From BPJU01 sp964425225 (GTDB taxonomy: Bacteria > Planctomycetota > Planctomycetia > Pirellulales > Pirellulaceae), in the NCBI GenBank assembly GCA_964425225.1, contig CAYRMD010000093.1, forward strand, positions 1 through 17,718: 17,718 nucleotides of DNA. The letters are read 5' to 3'. The notes under the pieces were generated by a model, which was given only the letters and a program-made list of their open reading frames with translations, made no database searches and was not told the origin of the DNA. Of this stretch, positions 6,622-15,074 are shown piece by piece. Every line of letters starts with the position of its first letter. The first letter of the stretch is position 1. The translations under genes were made by a program, and so were the position numbers.

Positions 6622-6999
6622 GAAGTATCCTATTCGTGTAACGACGCAGTCTCACTTAAAAAGCCTACAAATTGGCGGAAAACTCGTCGGATAAGTTCCC
6701 AGATGGCCTCGTTACCACATGTTAGGCATCTTTTGTCCGCATCGCGACGCGTCAGGTCGTCAGCTAACATATTATTTCCGCACTTTTGCGCCGTCCTTAG
6801 TTTATCTTAGACGTACTTGCCCCTGTGTCAACGACGAGTCCTTGCCAATCCCCTCGGCTCTATCATGAGAGAAACGGTGCCTTGAGGCCGCCCAGTTATT
6901 AGCATCTTTCGGAGGCCGGTGGTATCTTGTTGCGAGATGTCATAACGAAAATATTTTTCTATCGACACGAGTCACAAAGCGCCTCGCCCCCACGGCGTA
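6622..6999. other. Intergenic stretch of about 380 bp
   Basis: Apart from the promoter candidate at 6804-6831, nothing gene-like is seen. A near-palindromic AT-rich element (GAAAATATTTTTC at 6947-6959) sits just downstream of the 7000-7479 gene. It lacks the GC-rich stem of a standard terminator. Confidence 0.35.
6804..6831 (-). promoter_or_regulatory. Sigma70-like promoter candidate for the RsbW-like gene
   Basis: On the minus strand TTGACA (6831-6826) is a perfect -35 box. After 16 bases comes TAAGAT (6809-6804), four of six matches to TATAAT. Transcription would start near 6797 and give a leader of roughly 175 nt to the ATG at 6621. The assignment assumes a standard housekeeping sigma factor. 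Confidence 0.35.
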
Positions 7000-7479
7000 T
7001 CACTGTTGCCCCTTGCCATGAGGGTTATCGATGGGTGGCGCTGTCAATACGGCTCGTTCCAGGAGCAAGTAGTTCATGCCCCGGTACTCCGTCATGCGTC
7101 CGGCAACACGCCACAGTCTCTTTTGTCCGAGCCCCGACGGATCTTCTAAAATCCGCGTTACCCGTTCCAAGGCTAGATTTTCCAGCACGCGAAAAGACTC
7201 GGGTCCCTCGTGGGGAACAAAACTAACCCGTTCTCCATTAAAGACAAACCTGCCCAAACCTTCGTACCATTCACCCTCGCGGCGCCGCATAGAAGTGCGT
7301 CCACTTGTTCTATGGCCGTCCGTTGGAGATTCAGAAGACCTTTGGACATTCTGCACACTTTGAAAAGGGTCAGCTTTCGATTCTGGAATTACCTCATTTG
7401 TTTGTTGGCCTTCGGCAATCAAGAGTACACACGCTCCACAGAGGATGCCGCTAGCGAACAGGGCAAATGCGAACTTCAT
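7000..7479 (-). CDS. Exported or membrane-tethered conserved hypothetical protein, 159 aa
   Basis: The N-terminus MKFAFALFASGILCGACVLLIAEG is a signal peptide or uncleaved anchor of about 24 residues. A low-complexity polar linker (about 25-70) follows. The C-terminal globular part contains WYEGLGRFVFNGERVSFV (71-88), a RILEDPSG segment, and LWRVAGRMTEYRGMNYLLLERAV (about 121-143). The last looks like two beta strands with the WRV-G-TEYRG-NYLLL pattern that recurs in planctomycete hypothetical proteins. Start ATG 7479 has GGAGAA 5 nt upstream. No enzyme motif is visible. Its position upstream of the RsbW-like gene on the same strand is separated by 378 bp, so no operon is implied. Confidence 0.75.
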   Translation of the reverse strand: MKFAFALFASGILCGACVLLIAEGQQTNEVIPESKADPFQSVQNVQRSSESPTDGHRTSGRTSMRRREGEWYEGLGRFVFNGERVSFVPHEGPESFRVLENLALERVTRILEDPSGLGQKRLWRVAGRMTEYRGMNYLLLERAVLTAPPIDNPHGKGQQ

Positions 7480-7869
7480 GACGGTTCTCCATTCGCACTA
7501 GATAGGCAGGTCACCTTTGCCGTGGGTAGTGTTTCACGACTTGATCTCTCTTAATCTTTGCCCGCGATCGACGGCGCTACAAACGCTCGCTACCGTGCTG
7601 GACTACTAAAGGTTCGCTTGCCGGGCGAGGTGGCCCTGGGGCTATTCAACCGTTGATATTGGGGAACGCCGTTGCCCGTTGTCTACATACAGGCCGGCGG
7701 CGACTTCTCAGTAGTTTTGGCATAAGAGCCCCGCTCGCTTGAGCTTAGTTCGCCAATTGGAAAATAATCCATATTGCGGCATGAGGGCTGCCAGTAGCAT
7801 TTGAGCGGAATGGCCTGGGTAACGCCCGCTGTCGATGCCACCTGCGCTTTTTGCCATCGCGTACTGATT
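7480..7869. other. Divergent intergenic region, about 390 bp
   Basis: This lies between a minus-strand and a plus-strand exported-protein gene and should hold both promoters. I could not identify convincing -35/-10 pairs. CCAATTGG at 7753-7760 is a perfect 8-bp palindrome about 110 bp upstream of the plus-strand gene and could be a protein-binding site. Confidence 0.3.
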
Positions 7870-8667
7870 ATGCAACCTTTTCGTTTTGCACTGGTTTGGA
7901 TGATCGTTGCCCTACCGTGGGAAACCGTATGGTCGCAAGCCACTACGGTTTCGATTCATTTAAAGAACGGCTCGCAGTTTGTCGGATTCCCCACAGAACA
8001 AACTGACCCAGCGTCGCTCCGGTTGCGTGTGGAAGGTCAGCGTTTTGCTATAGAACAAGCTATTCCTTGGGATGCCATTGATCGGGTGATGATGGACGGC
8101 TTGGACGTCAGCATCGAAGAGCTGCGTAGCAAAGTACATCAGTTGGCGAGTACCTATCAGCCTCCAAATTGGCTTCCGCGCGAGGACCTTGCTGGCCGGA
8201 TGGCTGGCAACGACTTTAGCGAGCCCGGGTTGAGTCATCATCGGATCGCCGACGCCCAATTGAGCGTCTCTTTAATGGCTACGGGTGCCGAACCCGATCC
8301 GGATACTCTGCTGCTGACGATCGTGTTGTTGGATGAACAGCGCAACGCCGTGCAAGCGACAGCCGGGATAACGATCGACCTGTACGCCCCGGTCATACAC
8401 GATTTTGTGGCCGTCCCGCGAGGAAATGGCGCAGTGTGGGAGAAGGTAGCCAGTTGGCGAGCGACTCTGCAGCGGCAGCCACCCGCTGCTCTAGGTCGGA
8501 CGCTCGTATTGCCGTTGTCGGCTTTGCGCATCGAGCGCCGACAGTTGGCCGGACCGTTCGGATATATCCGCATACGGATTGTCGTTCCGGGACAGCGCGT
8601 TTTCGAACGGCGGTTGGATTGGGTACCGCTGAAACCGATCATTCCATTTGAACATCAACAGCGCTAG
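7870..8667 (+). CDS. Secreted hypothetical protein, 265 aa
   Basis: The ATG at 7870 gives a classical signal peptide (MQPFRFALVWMIVALPW, with VWSQA as cleavage region, residues 1-23). The mature protein starts with a beta-rich domain (TTVSIHLKNGSQFVGF, then LRLRVEGQRFAIEQAIPWDAIDRV, about 24-75), reminiscent of small SH3/LSM-like strands seen in planctomycete secreted proteins. A second beta-sandwich-like half runs from about 125 to 260 (AQLSVSLMATG, TLLLTIVLLDEQRNAV, TLVLPLSALRIERR, GYIRIRIVVPGQRVFERRLDW). No catalytic motif is visible. The open frame reaches back to a TTG at 7801 and an ATG at 7810, but these would bury the signal peptide. No strong Shine-Dalgarno sequence precedes 7870. 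Function unknown. Confidence 0.7.
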   Translation: MQPFRFALVWMIVALPWETVWSQATTVSIHLKNGSQFVGFPTEQTDPASLRLRVEGQRFAIEQAIPWDAIDRVMMDGLDVSIEELRSKVHQLASTYQPPNWLPREDLAGRMAGNDFSEPGLSHHRIADAQLSVSLMATGAEPDPDTLLLTIVLLDEQRNAVQATAGITIDLYAPVIHDFVAVPRGNGAVWEKVASWRATLQRQPPAALGRTLVLPLSALRIERRQLAGPFGYIRIRIVVPGQRVFERRLDWVPLKPIIPFEHQQR

Positions 8668-8687
8668 CTGCGGTTTAGCAGTGCGCT
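8660..8687 (+). terminator. Imperfect hairpin overlapping the stop codon of the secreted protein gene
   Basis: AGCGC and CTGC (8660-8671) pair with GCAG and GCGCT (8678-8687) around a GGTTTA loop, with a small bulge. The stem includes the stop codon. There is no T-run after it, so intrinsic termination is doubtful; it may instead protect the mRNA 3' end. Confidence 0.25.
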
Positions 8688-9295
8688 ACCGCCGCCTTCG
8701 AATGCGAGTACCAGAGCATGTCTAATTGTTTTGGGGTCGCGCGGTGCAGCAACTAGCGCCTGGTTTGCTTGTACAACACGTTGGTAGTGTACTGGAATAG
8801 CCATCACGCATTGGGGATCCAAGTGCACCTTTGCCGAGTGTTCGACATGTCCGCCGCCCCTTATCGAGCAGTTGCGGCTGGAGCGCCATCGGCCGAGTGA
8901 CTAACAGCTCTTCGTTGCTTTTTTGGCGGAACAATCTTAAAAAACAACGAGCCTGGCCCTCTGGCTCCCAACAAACCGGTCGGCGATTCTTCGTGTGGTG
9001 ACCGTCATTGCGCAGAGGGAGCGTCCAGCACAACCCTAAGTCCGACGGATTGGGGAGCGAACGTGCCCGAGCGAAAGACGACGAAATGTAGCCGTGCGAA
9101 GATACAGCGACGCGAACGTGCAAGTTAACGGTGGATAGGTACAGCGCGTCTTCGTAGCACCGTTGCGCCACTGCGTTGATTTATTTCCATTCTTGGCCGT
9201 AAGGCGCGAGCTAAAGCCGTGTTCTTACCCTAGGAACGAGCAGCGTCTTCGCGCGGCCCAATAGGGGTATCGGCCAGCCTCAAGGGAATGTCCGA
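8688..9295. other. Gene-free stretch of about 600 bp
   Basis: The longest frame here (8722-9171, minus, 149 codons) is rich in Cys, Arg and Ser, has no ribosome-binding site and no family resemblance, and I judge it non-coding. No RNA gene, repeat or mobile element could be recognised. Confidence 0.4.
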
Positions 9296-9589
9296 TCAGC
9301 TCGGCCGCGGCATGGCAAGGCTTTGCAAGATAAGGACGGTTCCCACGGATATAAGAGCATATCCCAGCCACCGTGGCGGGCGAATGGTTCGTAGAGGCGG
9401 CGGGCTTGCTCCCACGGACCACTGGGTAAGCGTAGTGCCTACCGGTCCCTCGTTCTTGGCAGGAAAGCGAGCGGCCAGGAATTGAGATGCTTCCTTATTT
9501 AAGGTGACCGTATCTACGGCACGCAGTTGTAGGCCGAGTAACAGAATAATGATGCCTGCCATGAAAAAATGATTTCGATTCAACTCCAT
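9296..9589 (-). CDS. Small two-helix membrane protein, 97 aa
   Basis: The protein has an N-terminal hydrophobic helix (FFMAGIIILLLGLQL, residues 9-23), a polar loop of about 45 residues beginning RAVDTVTLNKEASQFLAARF, then a proline/arginine-rich stretch and a second helix (WLGYALISVGTVLILQSL, about 74-91) ending in a short PRPS tail. Both ends probably face the same side. Start ATG 9589 is chosen over the longer frame to 9670 because GAGGAGAA lies 6 nt upstream and the helix then begins near the N-terminus. The layout resembles small planctomycete proteins annotated as hypothetical. It is divergent from the lipid-remodelling fusion gene 390 bp away. A joint role in the membrane is only a guess. 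Confidence 0.7.
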   Translation of the reverse strand: MELNRNHFFMAGIIILLLGLQLRAVDTVTLNKEASQFLAARFPAKNEGPVGTTLTQWSVGASPPPLRTIRPPRWLGYALISVGTVLILQSLAMPRPS

Positions 9590-9982
9590 CACCGCTTCTC
9601 CTCGACGCCCAGAACCCGTCTGCCCTAGGCAGCGCGCTGTTTTGGACAGCGATCCGGAGTCCAGTGGCACAGCGCATCTATCGATCCGCGGGCCTCGCTA
9701 CCTTCACTAGTAATGTTGGTAAACCGGCCTTGGCGATTGTGTCGGTTTTAGGAACAAGAGCCGTTTTACAGAGGGGCAGCAGTCGAGAGTTCTTGCCCAT
9801 CGAAGCCGCTTTTTGGCAACGAATACGTGCTATCACAACTTGCGACCCCTTGTCAATGAGCGAGTCTCTATGGATTCCGAAACGATAGTGGCTTAAGGCG
9901 TTATTCTACGGTAACCTAATGTGCGGCAAGGTCCGAGGGGTTACGCTTTCTTCGGGTAACATTGCCAGAAAGGGCTCAACAG
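9590..9982. other. Divergent intergenic region, about 390 bp
   Basis: This must contain the promoters of the 97-aa membrane protein gene (minus) and the lipid fusion gene (plus). GTAACC at 9911-9916 recurs inverted as GGTTAC about 25 bp further on, and a third GGTAAC lies just before the TTG at 9962. I could not assign -35/-10 elements with confidence. Confidence 0.3.
9596..9603 (-). promoter_or_regulatory. Ribosome-binding site fixing the 9589 start
   Basis: GAGGAGAA on the minus strand lies 6 nt before the ATG at 9589 and supports the 97-residue reading over the longer frame. Confidence 0.6.
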
Positions 9983-12900
9983 GTGAGTTGTGGGGCGGAA
10001 CGGCAATTCCAGCGGGCGAGTAGTATTCGTTCGGCCCCATTTGTCGCGCTACTAATCACGCAATTCCTCACAGCTCTTAACGATAACATATTTCGCTGGC
10101 TAGCCATCGGTATCGGTAAAGACTATGTCGAGCCGGGCCAACAAGGATGGATTTTGGTCTTAGCCACAATCTGCTTCGTCTTGCCATTTATCGTAATGGC
10201 TGGGCCAGCGGGCTACGTGGCCGACCGTTTTGATAAACGGAAGGTGATTGTTTGGTGCAAAGCGGTTGAAGTGATTTTGATGGTGGCTGCCACGGGAGCA
10301 ATCCTTTCTGGTCGACTGTGGCTCGTGTTAGTAGTGCTCTTTTTCATGGGGGCTCAAAGCGCCATTTTTGCGCCCTCTAAATTGGGGGCTATACCGGAGT
10401 TGTTGCAGCCCGGGGCAATTCCGGCTGCTAACGGAGCATTCGTGGTGGCGACGCTGCTGGCCGCCGTCTTTGGCATGGCTCTGGGTAACCAATTGAAGGA
10501 TTGGACCGGTGTGCGGGGATTAGATCGTTGGTGGATCTCGGCAGCGGTGCTAATTGCTGTGGCCATCCTCGGTTGGGGGATTAGTCTGGTAATTCCGACT
10601 CTACCGGTAGCCGATCCCCAGCGACGATTTCCTTGGCGAGCCGACCGTGAGGCCGCTAGTCAACTGCGGATCCTTTGGCAGCATCGACCGCTGTTTCGAG
10701 CCGCGCTGGGGCTTGTGTTTTTTTGGGGGCTCGGTTCGCTTGCCCAATTGAATATCGATCAGTTTACGGTCGAAGCAGGAGCCGTCCACGAAATGGCGAA
10801 AACCCCGCTCTTAGCGGGGTTAATCTTGGGAGTAGGAACGGGTAGTGTCCTAGCCGGATGGCTCTCCGCCGGACGCGTGCATCTGAACTGGGTGCCGGTG
10901 GGTGTGACGGGGATCGCGCTCAGTGCGTGCTTACTGTTTACCGTGAAGTCAGAATTCTTTAACCCGTTATTGCCACTGCACAGCCAATTCGTGGGACTTT
11001 CTGCGGCGTGCATCGTACTTTTTTTGCTCGGTTGTAGTGCCGGATTGTTCTCCGTACCGGTCGACAGCTATTTGCAACATCGCAGTCCGATTCACGTTCG
11101 TGGTACGATTCTCGCCGCAACAAACCTTCTGATTTTCACCGGCATTCTTGGATCTTCCGTAGTGTATTATGGCTTGCGTTTCCCACTTTTGCCCGCTGGT
11201 ACTTTTCAGGATTTGCCGGCCGATTGGAGGGCTATTGCCGATGCGTCCTACCGGAAGCAAATCGAGCAATTAGCAAGCGAATATCGACGCTGTTTACAGA
11301 CCGATCGAACAATTTCGTTGAAGACGTTCCTGAGCAGGTCTTCCATCCGGGACCAAATGGCTTTCGTTCGATTACTGTGGGAAGATGTACAATGGCGTCG
11401 CGAACAGCGGCAAGCAGTTGCCGAGGGCGATTACGTACGCTTATTCCCAGAGCACCATCGCGTGATCCGCGCCGTTCTTCGTACGGCAAACCCCCGTCCT
11501 ATTTGCTCGGCGCGCCTGGTCTTTTTGCTCGCCGGTTTTGGTACCATACCGGTCGTGCTCTATGTGATGTGGGTTGTTCCTCAAGAATATGCTAGATTTC
11601 TGGCCTGGCTTGCTCGATTCACGATCTATCGAGTGCGGATCTACGGCAAGAACAACATACCGAAGGATGGTCCGGGCTTGCTGGTCAGCAATCACGTAAC
11701 CTGGATTGATGCCGCCTTGGTGTTATTGCTTACGGCACGCCGCGTGCGATTTGTCGCTTGGGCTGGGAATTTCAGTCCTCCTGTGCTTCGATGGTTCTCC
11801 GAAATGGGCGGAGCGATCATGGTGATGCCCGCCAATCCGAAGTCGGTAATACGAGCGCTGCGAGAGGCGCGTCAAGCACTGCAAGACGGGGAACTGGTGT
11901 GCGTTTTTCCTGAAGGCGGGATTACCCGAACCGGACAGCTTCTGGGCTTCCGTCCTGGTGTGATGAAGATCCTTCAAGATACCGAAGCTCCCGTAATACC
12001 CGTCTACTTGGATGAACTCTGGGGTAGTATTTTCAGTTTTTCGGGTGGAAGATTCTTTTGGAAACTCCCCAAGCGGTTTCCGTATCGGACCTCGATCCAT
12101 GTCGGCGAGCCGATTGCGGATCCCTCAGATGCTTACCAGATTCGGCAAGCCGTTCAACAACTGGGAGCTCGCGCAATGGAAAGCCGTATCGGTCGGTTAC
12201 CGCTACCAGCCTCAACTGCGTTGCGCGTCATCCGCCGCCGATTGTTTCGGCCGAAGATCGTGGATTCGACCGGTGCCTCGCTGACCGGGGGCCAGCTGAT
12301 TATGCGCGCTTGGATATTGCGTCGCCTGCTGCAGCGCAGTGTGCTCGCTCCTGATGAACAATTCGTAGGTATCCTGTTGCCGCCTTCGGCCGCCGCCGTC
12401 GTCGTGAACTTGGCTGTTACCCTGGACCGTCGCGTTGCTTGTAACTTGAATTATTCCGCTTCATCCGAGGTGATCCAAGCGTGTATTGACCAGGCAAAGA
12501 TCCGCCGAGTGCTCACCAGTCGGCGATTCATGGAACGGATGAATTTTTCGCTCAGTGTGCCCCTTGTTTGCCTGGAAGATTTCCGTGACCAGATAACGTT
12601 CATGGACAAATTTTCGGGCGCCCTGGCCGGGTATGTGGCGCCCAGTTCGATTCTTACGCGCTGGCTTGGATTGCATCGAGTGCATCCCGACGATTTGCTC
12701 ACGGTTATCTTTACATCCGGATCCACCGGTGTGCCGAAGGGAGTTATGTTGTCCCATGGAAATATCGCCCACAATATTGCCGCGGTGAATCAATTAATTC
12801 ATTTGCGAAAAAGCGACGTCGTCATCGGGATACTGCCGTTCTTTCACTCGTTTGGTTACACGGTTACTTTGTGGACGGTGTTGTGCAACGATGTTGCGGG

Positions 12901-13798
12901 TGCATACCATTTCAGTCCCCTAGACGCTAAACAAATCGGCGCGTTGTGCAGGAAGCACCGCGGAACGATTCTGTTGGCCACTCCCACCTTTCTGCGAGGT
13001 TTCCTGCGGCGAGTAGAACCGGAGGATTTTCGCACGTTGGATGTCGTGGTGGCCGGTGCAGAAAAGCTGCCGCTGGACTTGATCGAAGCCTTTGAGCAAC
13101 GCTTTGGTGTTCGGCCCGTCGAAGGATATGGTACTACCGAATTGGCCCCCTTGGTGTCCGCCAATATTCCACCCAGCCGAGCCCGATCCAACATACAGCC
13201 CGGTTGCAAAGAAGGTTCCGTGGGGCGCCCGGTGCCAGGAGTTGCCGTGAAAGTGGTGCATCCAGAAACCAACCAGGAACTCGGCTGCAACGAACAGGGA
13301 ATTCTCCTGGTGCGGGGACCCAACGTAATGAAAGGTTACTTGGGGCGAGACGATTTGACGGCTCAAGTAGTACGCGACGGCTGGTACGTGACGGGCGATA
13401 TGGCAAGAATCGACGAAGATGGGTTCCTATTTATCACAGGGCGACTTAGCCGATTCTCCAAAATCGGCGGTGAAATGGTACCTCACGGACTTGTCGAAGA
13501 GCAAATCAATCAATTGCTTGGTAGCCATGAAGAGGGCGAACTCCGTGCTGCGGTAACCGCCATCCCCGATCAAAAACGCGGCGAACGTCTGGTAGTCGTC
13601 CATCTGCCGATCGACCGATCACCGCACGAAATCTGCCGACTATTGAGGGAACAAGGATTGCCCAATCTATACATTCCGTCCCCGGATAGCTTCATACAGG
13701 TAGATGAGCTGCCGATTCTTGGCTCTGGAAAGCTCGACTTGAAGCGGCTCCAACAGATTGCTTGGGAGCGACTGGGTTCGAAAACCTCACCAGATTAA
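9983..13798 (+). CDS. LplT-Aas type fusion: MFS lysophospholipid transporter + 1-acyl-glycerophospholipid acyltransferase + acyl-ACP synthetase
   Basis: The product has about 1271 residues (numbered from GTG 9983). Residues 15-398 and 508-550 form an MFS transporter of the LplT type: FLTALNDN at the start of helix 1 and the GYVADRFDKRK loop motif near 77-87. Residues about 530-740 are a PlsC/LPLAT acyltransferase with HX4D (His571-Asp576), FPEGG (642-646) and APVIPV (669-674). Residues about 750-1271 are an AMP-forming ligase with TSGSTGVPKG (911-920), EGYGTTE (1047-1053), Asp1139 of the GD motif, and the C-terminal catalytic Lys1250 in GSGKLD. In E. coli LplT flips lysophosphatidylethanolamine inward and Aas re-acylates it with acyl-ACP it makes itself; here all steps are in one chain. 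A soluble, charged insert (about 399-506) interrupts the transporter before its last helix. There is no ATG at the N-terminus: TTG 9962 is also open, but GTG 9983 has AAAGG 9 nt upstream. The gene converges on argJ. Confidence 0.9.
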   Translation: MSCGAERQFQRASSIRSAPFVALLITQFLTALNDNIFRWLAIGIGKDYVEPGQQGWILVLATICFVLPFIVMAGPAGYVADRFDKRKVIVWCKAVEVILMVAATGAILSGRLWLVLVVLFFMGAQSAIFAPSKLGAIPELLQPGAIPAANGAFVVATLLAAVFGMALGNQLKDWTGVRGLDRWWISAAVLIAVAILGWGISLVIPTLPVADPQRRFPWRADREAASQLRILWQHRPLFRAALGLVFFWGLGSLAQLNIDQFTVEAGAVHEMAKTPLLAGLILGVGTGSVLAGWLSAGRVHLNWVPVGVTGIALSACLLFTVKSEFFNPLLPLHSQFVGLSAACIVLFLLGCSAGLFSVPVDSYLQHRSPIHVRGTILAATNLLIFTGILGSSVVYYGLRFPLLPAGTFQDLPADWRAIADASYRKQIEQLASEYRRCLQTDRTISLKTFLSRSSIRDQMAFVRLLWEDVQWRREQRQAVAEGDYVRLFPEHHRVIRAVLRTANPRPICSARLVFLLAGFGTIPVVLYVMWVVPQEYARFLAWLARFTIYRVRIYGKNNIPKDGPGLLVSNHVTWIDAALVLLLTARRVRFVAWAGNFSPPVLRWFSEMGGAIMVMPANPKSVIRALREARQALQDGELVCVFPEGGITRTGQLLGFRPGVMKILQDTEAPVIPVYLDELWGSIFSFSGGRFFWKLPKRFPYRTSIHVGEPIADPSDAYQIRQAVQQLGARAMESRIGRLPLPASTALRVIRRRLFRPKIVDSTGASLTGGQLIMRAWILRRLLQRSVLAPDEQFVGILLPPSAAAVVVNLAVTLDRRVACNLNYSASSEVIQACIDQAKIRRVLTSRRFMERMNFSLSVPLVCLEDFRDQITFMDKFSGALAGYVAPSSILTRWLGLHRVHPDDLLTVIFTSGSTGVPKGVMLSHGNIAHNIAAVNQLIHLRKSDVVIGILPFFHSFGYTVTLWTVLCNDVAGAYHFSPLDAKQIGALCRKHRGTILLATPTFLRGFLRRVEPEDFRTLDVVVAGAEKLPLDLIEAFEQRFGVRPVEGYGTTELAPLVSANIPPSRARSNIQPGCKEGSVGRPVPGVAVKVVHPETNQELGCNEQGILLVRGPNVMKGYLGRDDLTAQVVRDGWYVTGDMARIDEDGFLFITGRLSRFSKIGGEMVPHGLVEEQINQLLGSHEEGELRAAVTAIPDQKRGERLVVVHLPIDRSPHEICRLLREQGLPNLYIPSPDSFIQVDELPILGSGKLDLKRLQQIAWERLGSKTSPD
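10801..10821. repeat. Perfect 9-bp hairpin inside the fusion gene
   Basis: Arms AACCCCGCT (10801-10809) and AGCGGGGTT (10813-10821) flank CTT. The stem encodes part of a transmembrane segment (TPLLAGL). It is GC-rich and terminator-like but is followed by AATCTT rather than a T-run. A perfect hairpin in coding sequence may act as a pause or attenuation site or be chance. Confidence 0.4.
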
Positions 13799-13828
13799 TG
13801 GGCACCGCACTGCAAATGGACACTCTTT

Positions 13829-15034
13829 TCAAGTGCGATAGTCCGCGTTGAATCGCACGTAGTCGATGGTTAAATCGCTCGTCCAAAAAGTAATGCCTGC
13901 TGATCCTTCCTGCAATTGTAATTCGATCGACGTTTTGCGATTCTTGCGAATCGAATGCGAGGCAGCCTGGGCGTCAAAGGATACGGGTTCTCCTTCAGCG
14001 AACATGAGCATGCCGTTGATGGAAAGTCTCGCTTTCATCGGATCGAAAGCTACACCCGCAGATCCAGCCGCCGAAAGAATGCGCCCCCAAAAAGGTCCAC
14101 CTCCGGCAATGGCACATTTGACCAATGAACTGTTGGCGATCGCCCGAGCGATCATGCGAGCATCAGTTCGTGTCCGGCAACCACGGACGTTTATTTCAAT
14201 CAGGTGCGAAGCACCCTCCCCGTCGTCGGGAATCATCTGTGCCAGCTCGGTACATAATCGAGACAAACTTTGAGTAAACTCGGCCAAGTGGCGCTCACTT
14301 AGTGGATGATTACCTGCCGTACCACTGGCAAGTAACAAAACCGTATCGTTGGTGCTCATGTGACCTTCCACACTGATACAGTTGAAACTGACGTCGACGG
14401 CTTCCGCTAAAGCCTGCTGCGCTTGTTGGGGAGCTAACGGAGCATCGGTCAAGATCACCGCCAGCATGGTGGCCATGTGTGGGCCGATCATGCCTGCTCC
14501 CTTAGCAAAGGCAGCCAATTGAATTAGTTGGCCATCCAACTGCAATCGCGTCGATGCGATCTTTTCGCTACGGTCCGTGGTCAAAATACCGCGCGCCGCA
14601 CGAAGAAACGATTGTTGGTCGTTCCCTAAAGATTTAGCTGCCTGGTGAATGCCGTGGCGAATTTTCTCCATCGGCAGGGGATCTCCGATTATGCCAGTCG
14701 ACATGACCAGCACCTGATCGGTAGTGGAGCCCGTGAGTTCGGCCGTCACCCGAGCCATCTCCACCACATCGGACCATCCCCGCCTTCCGGTACATGCGTT
14801 AGCATTGCCCGAGTTGGCTACCACGGCGCGTATGGTATGGGACGGCGTGTGTCGACGATCCCACTCGACCGGTGCCGCACGAACGAGATTCTGGGTATAA
14901 ACGCCCGCCGCGACAGACGGCTGGTCTGCCACAATCAGTGTCAAGTCCTCGGCACCAGCCTTGGCCTTAATGCCACAAGCCACACCCGTTAGGCGAAATC
15001 CAGCAGGTGGGCACGGTACGTGGAATTGCGACAT
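13829..15034 (-). CDS. argJ: Bifunctional glutamate N-acetyltransferase / ornithine acetyltransferase
   Basis: ArgJ transfers acetyl from N-acetylornithine to glutamate (the cyclic arginine pathway); bifunctional members also use acetyl-CoA. The precursor cleaves itself just before a catalytic threonine. Here that is Thr194 in GPHMATML (numbering from ATG 15049; Thr189 from ATG 15034), preceded by the family motif KGAGMI. VVANSGNANACTG (77-89), VMSTGIIG, SVEGHMSTNDTVLLLASG and the C-terminal DLTIDYVRFNADYRT match the family closely. Start: ATG 15034 gives MSQFHVPCPPAGFRLTGVACGIK, the normal family N-terminus, with GGAG 9 nt upstream; ATG 15049 is the alternative. At 401 residues it has the usual length. 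It lies 40 bp downstream of argC and should be co-transcribed with it. Mono- or bifunctional activity cannot be decided from sequence alone. Confidence 0.97.
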   Translation of the reverse strand: MSQFHVPCPPAGFRLTGVACGIKAKAGAEDLTLIVADQPSVAAGVYTQNLVRAAPVEWDRRHTPSHTIRAVVANSGNANACTGRRGWSDVVEMARVTAELTGSTTDQVLVMSTGIIGDPLPMEKIRHGIHQAAKSLGNDQQSFLRAARGILTTDRSEKIASTRLQLDGQLIQLAAFAKGAGMIGPHMATMLAVILTDAPLAPQQAQQALAEAVDVSFNCISVEGHMSTNDTVLLLASGTAGNHPLSERHLAEFTQSLSRLCTELAQMIPDDGEGASHLIEINVRGCRTRTDARMIARAIANSSLVKCAIAGGGPFWGRILSAAGSAGVAFDPMKARLSINGMLMFAEGEPVSFDAQAASHSIRKNRKTSIELQLQEGSAGITFWTSDLTIDYVRFNADYRT

Positions 15035-15074
15035 GCCATCCAACTCCATCAGCGTTTACCGCAGTGCAAGACTA

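Noticed and set aside
8722..9171. 149-codon open frame on the minus strand in a gene-free region
   Set aside because: Cys/Arg/Ser-rich composition without hydrophobic core pattern, no ribosome-binding site and no recognisable domain; judged non-coding.
12720..13760. AMP-ligase part considered as a peptide or polyketide synthetase module
   Set aside because: There is no carrier protein, condensation or ketosynthase domain; the order transporter-acyltransferase-ligase matches LplT/Aas.
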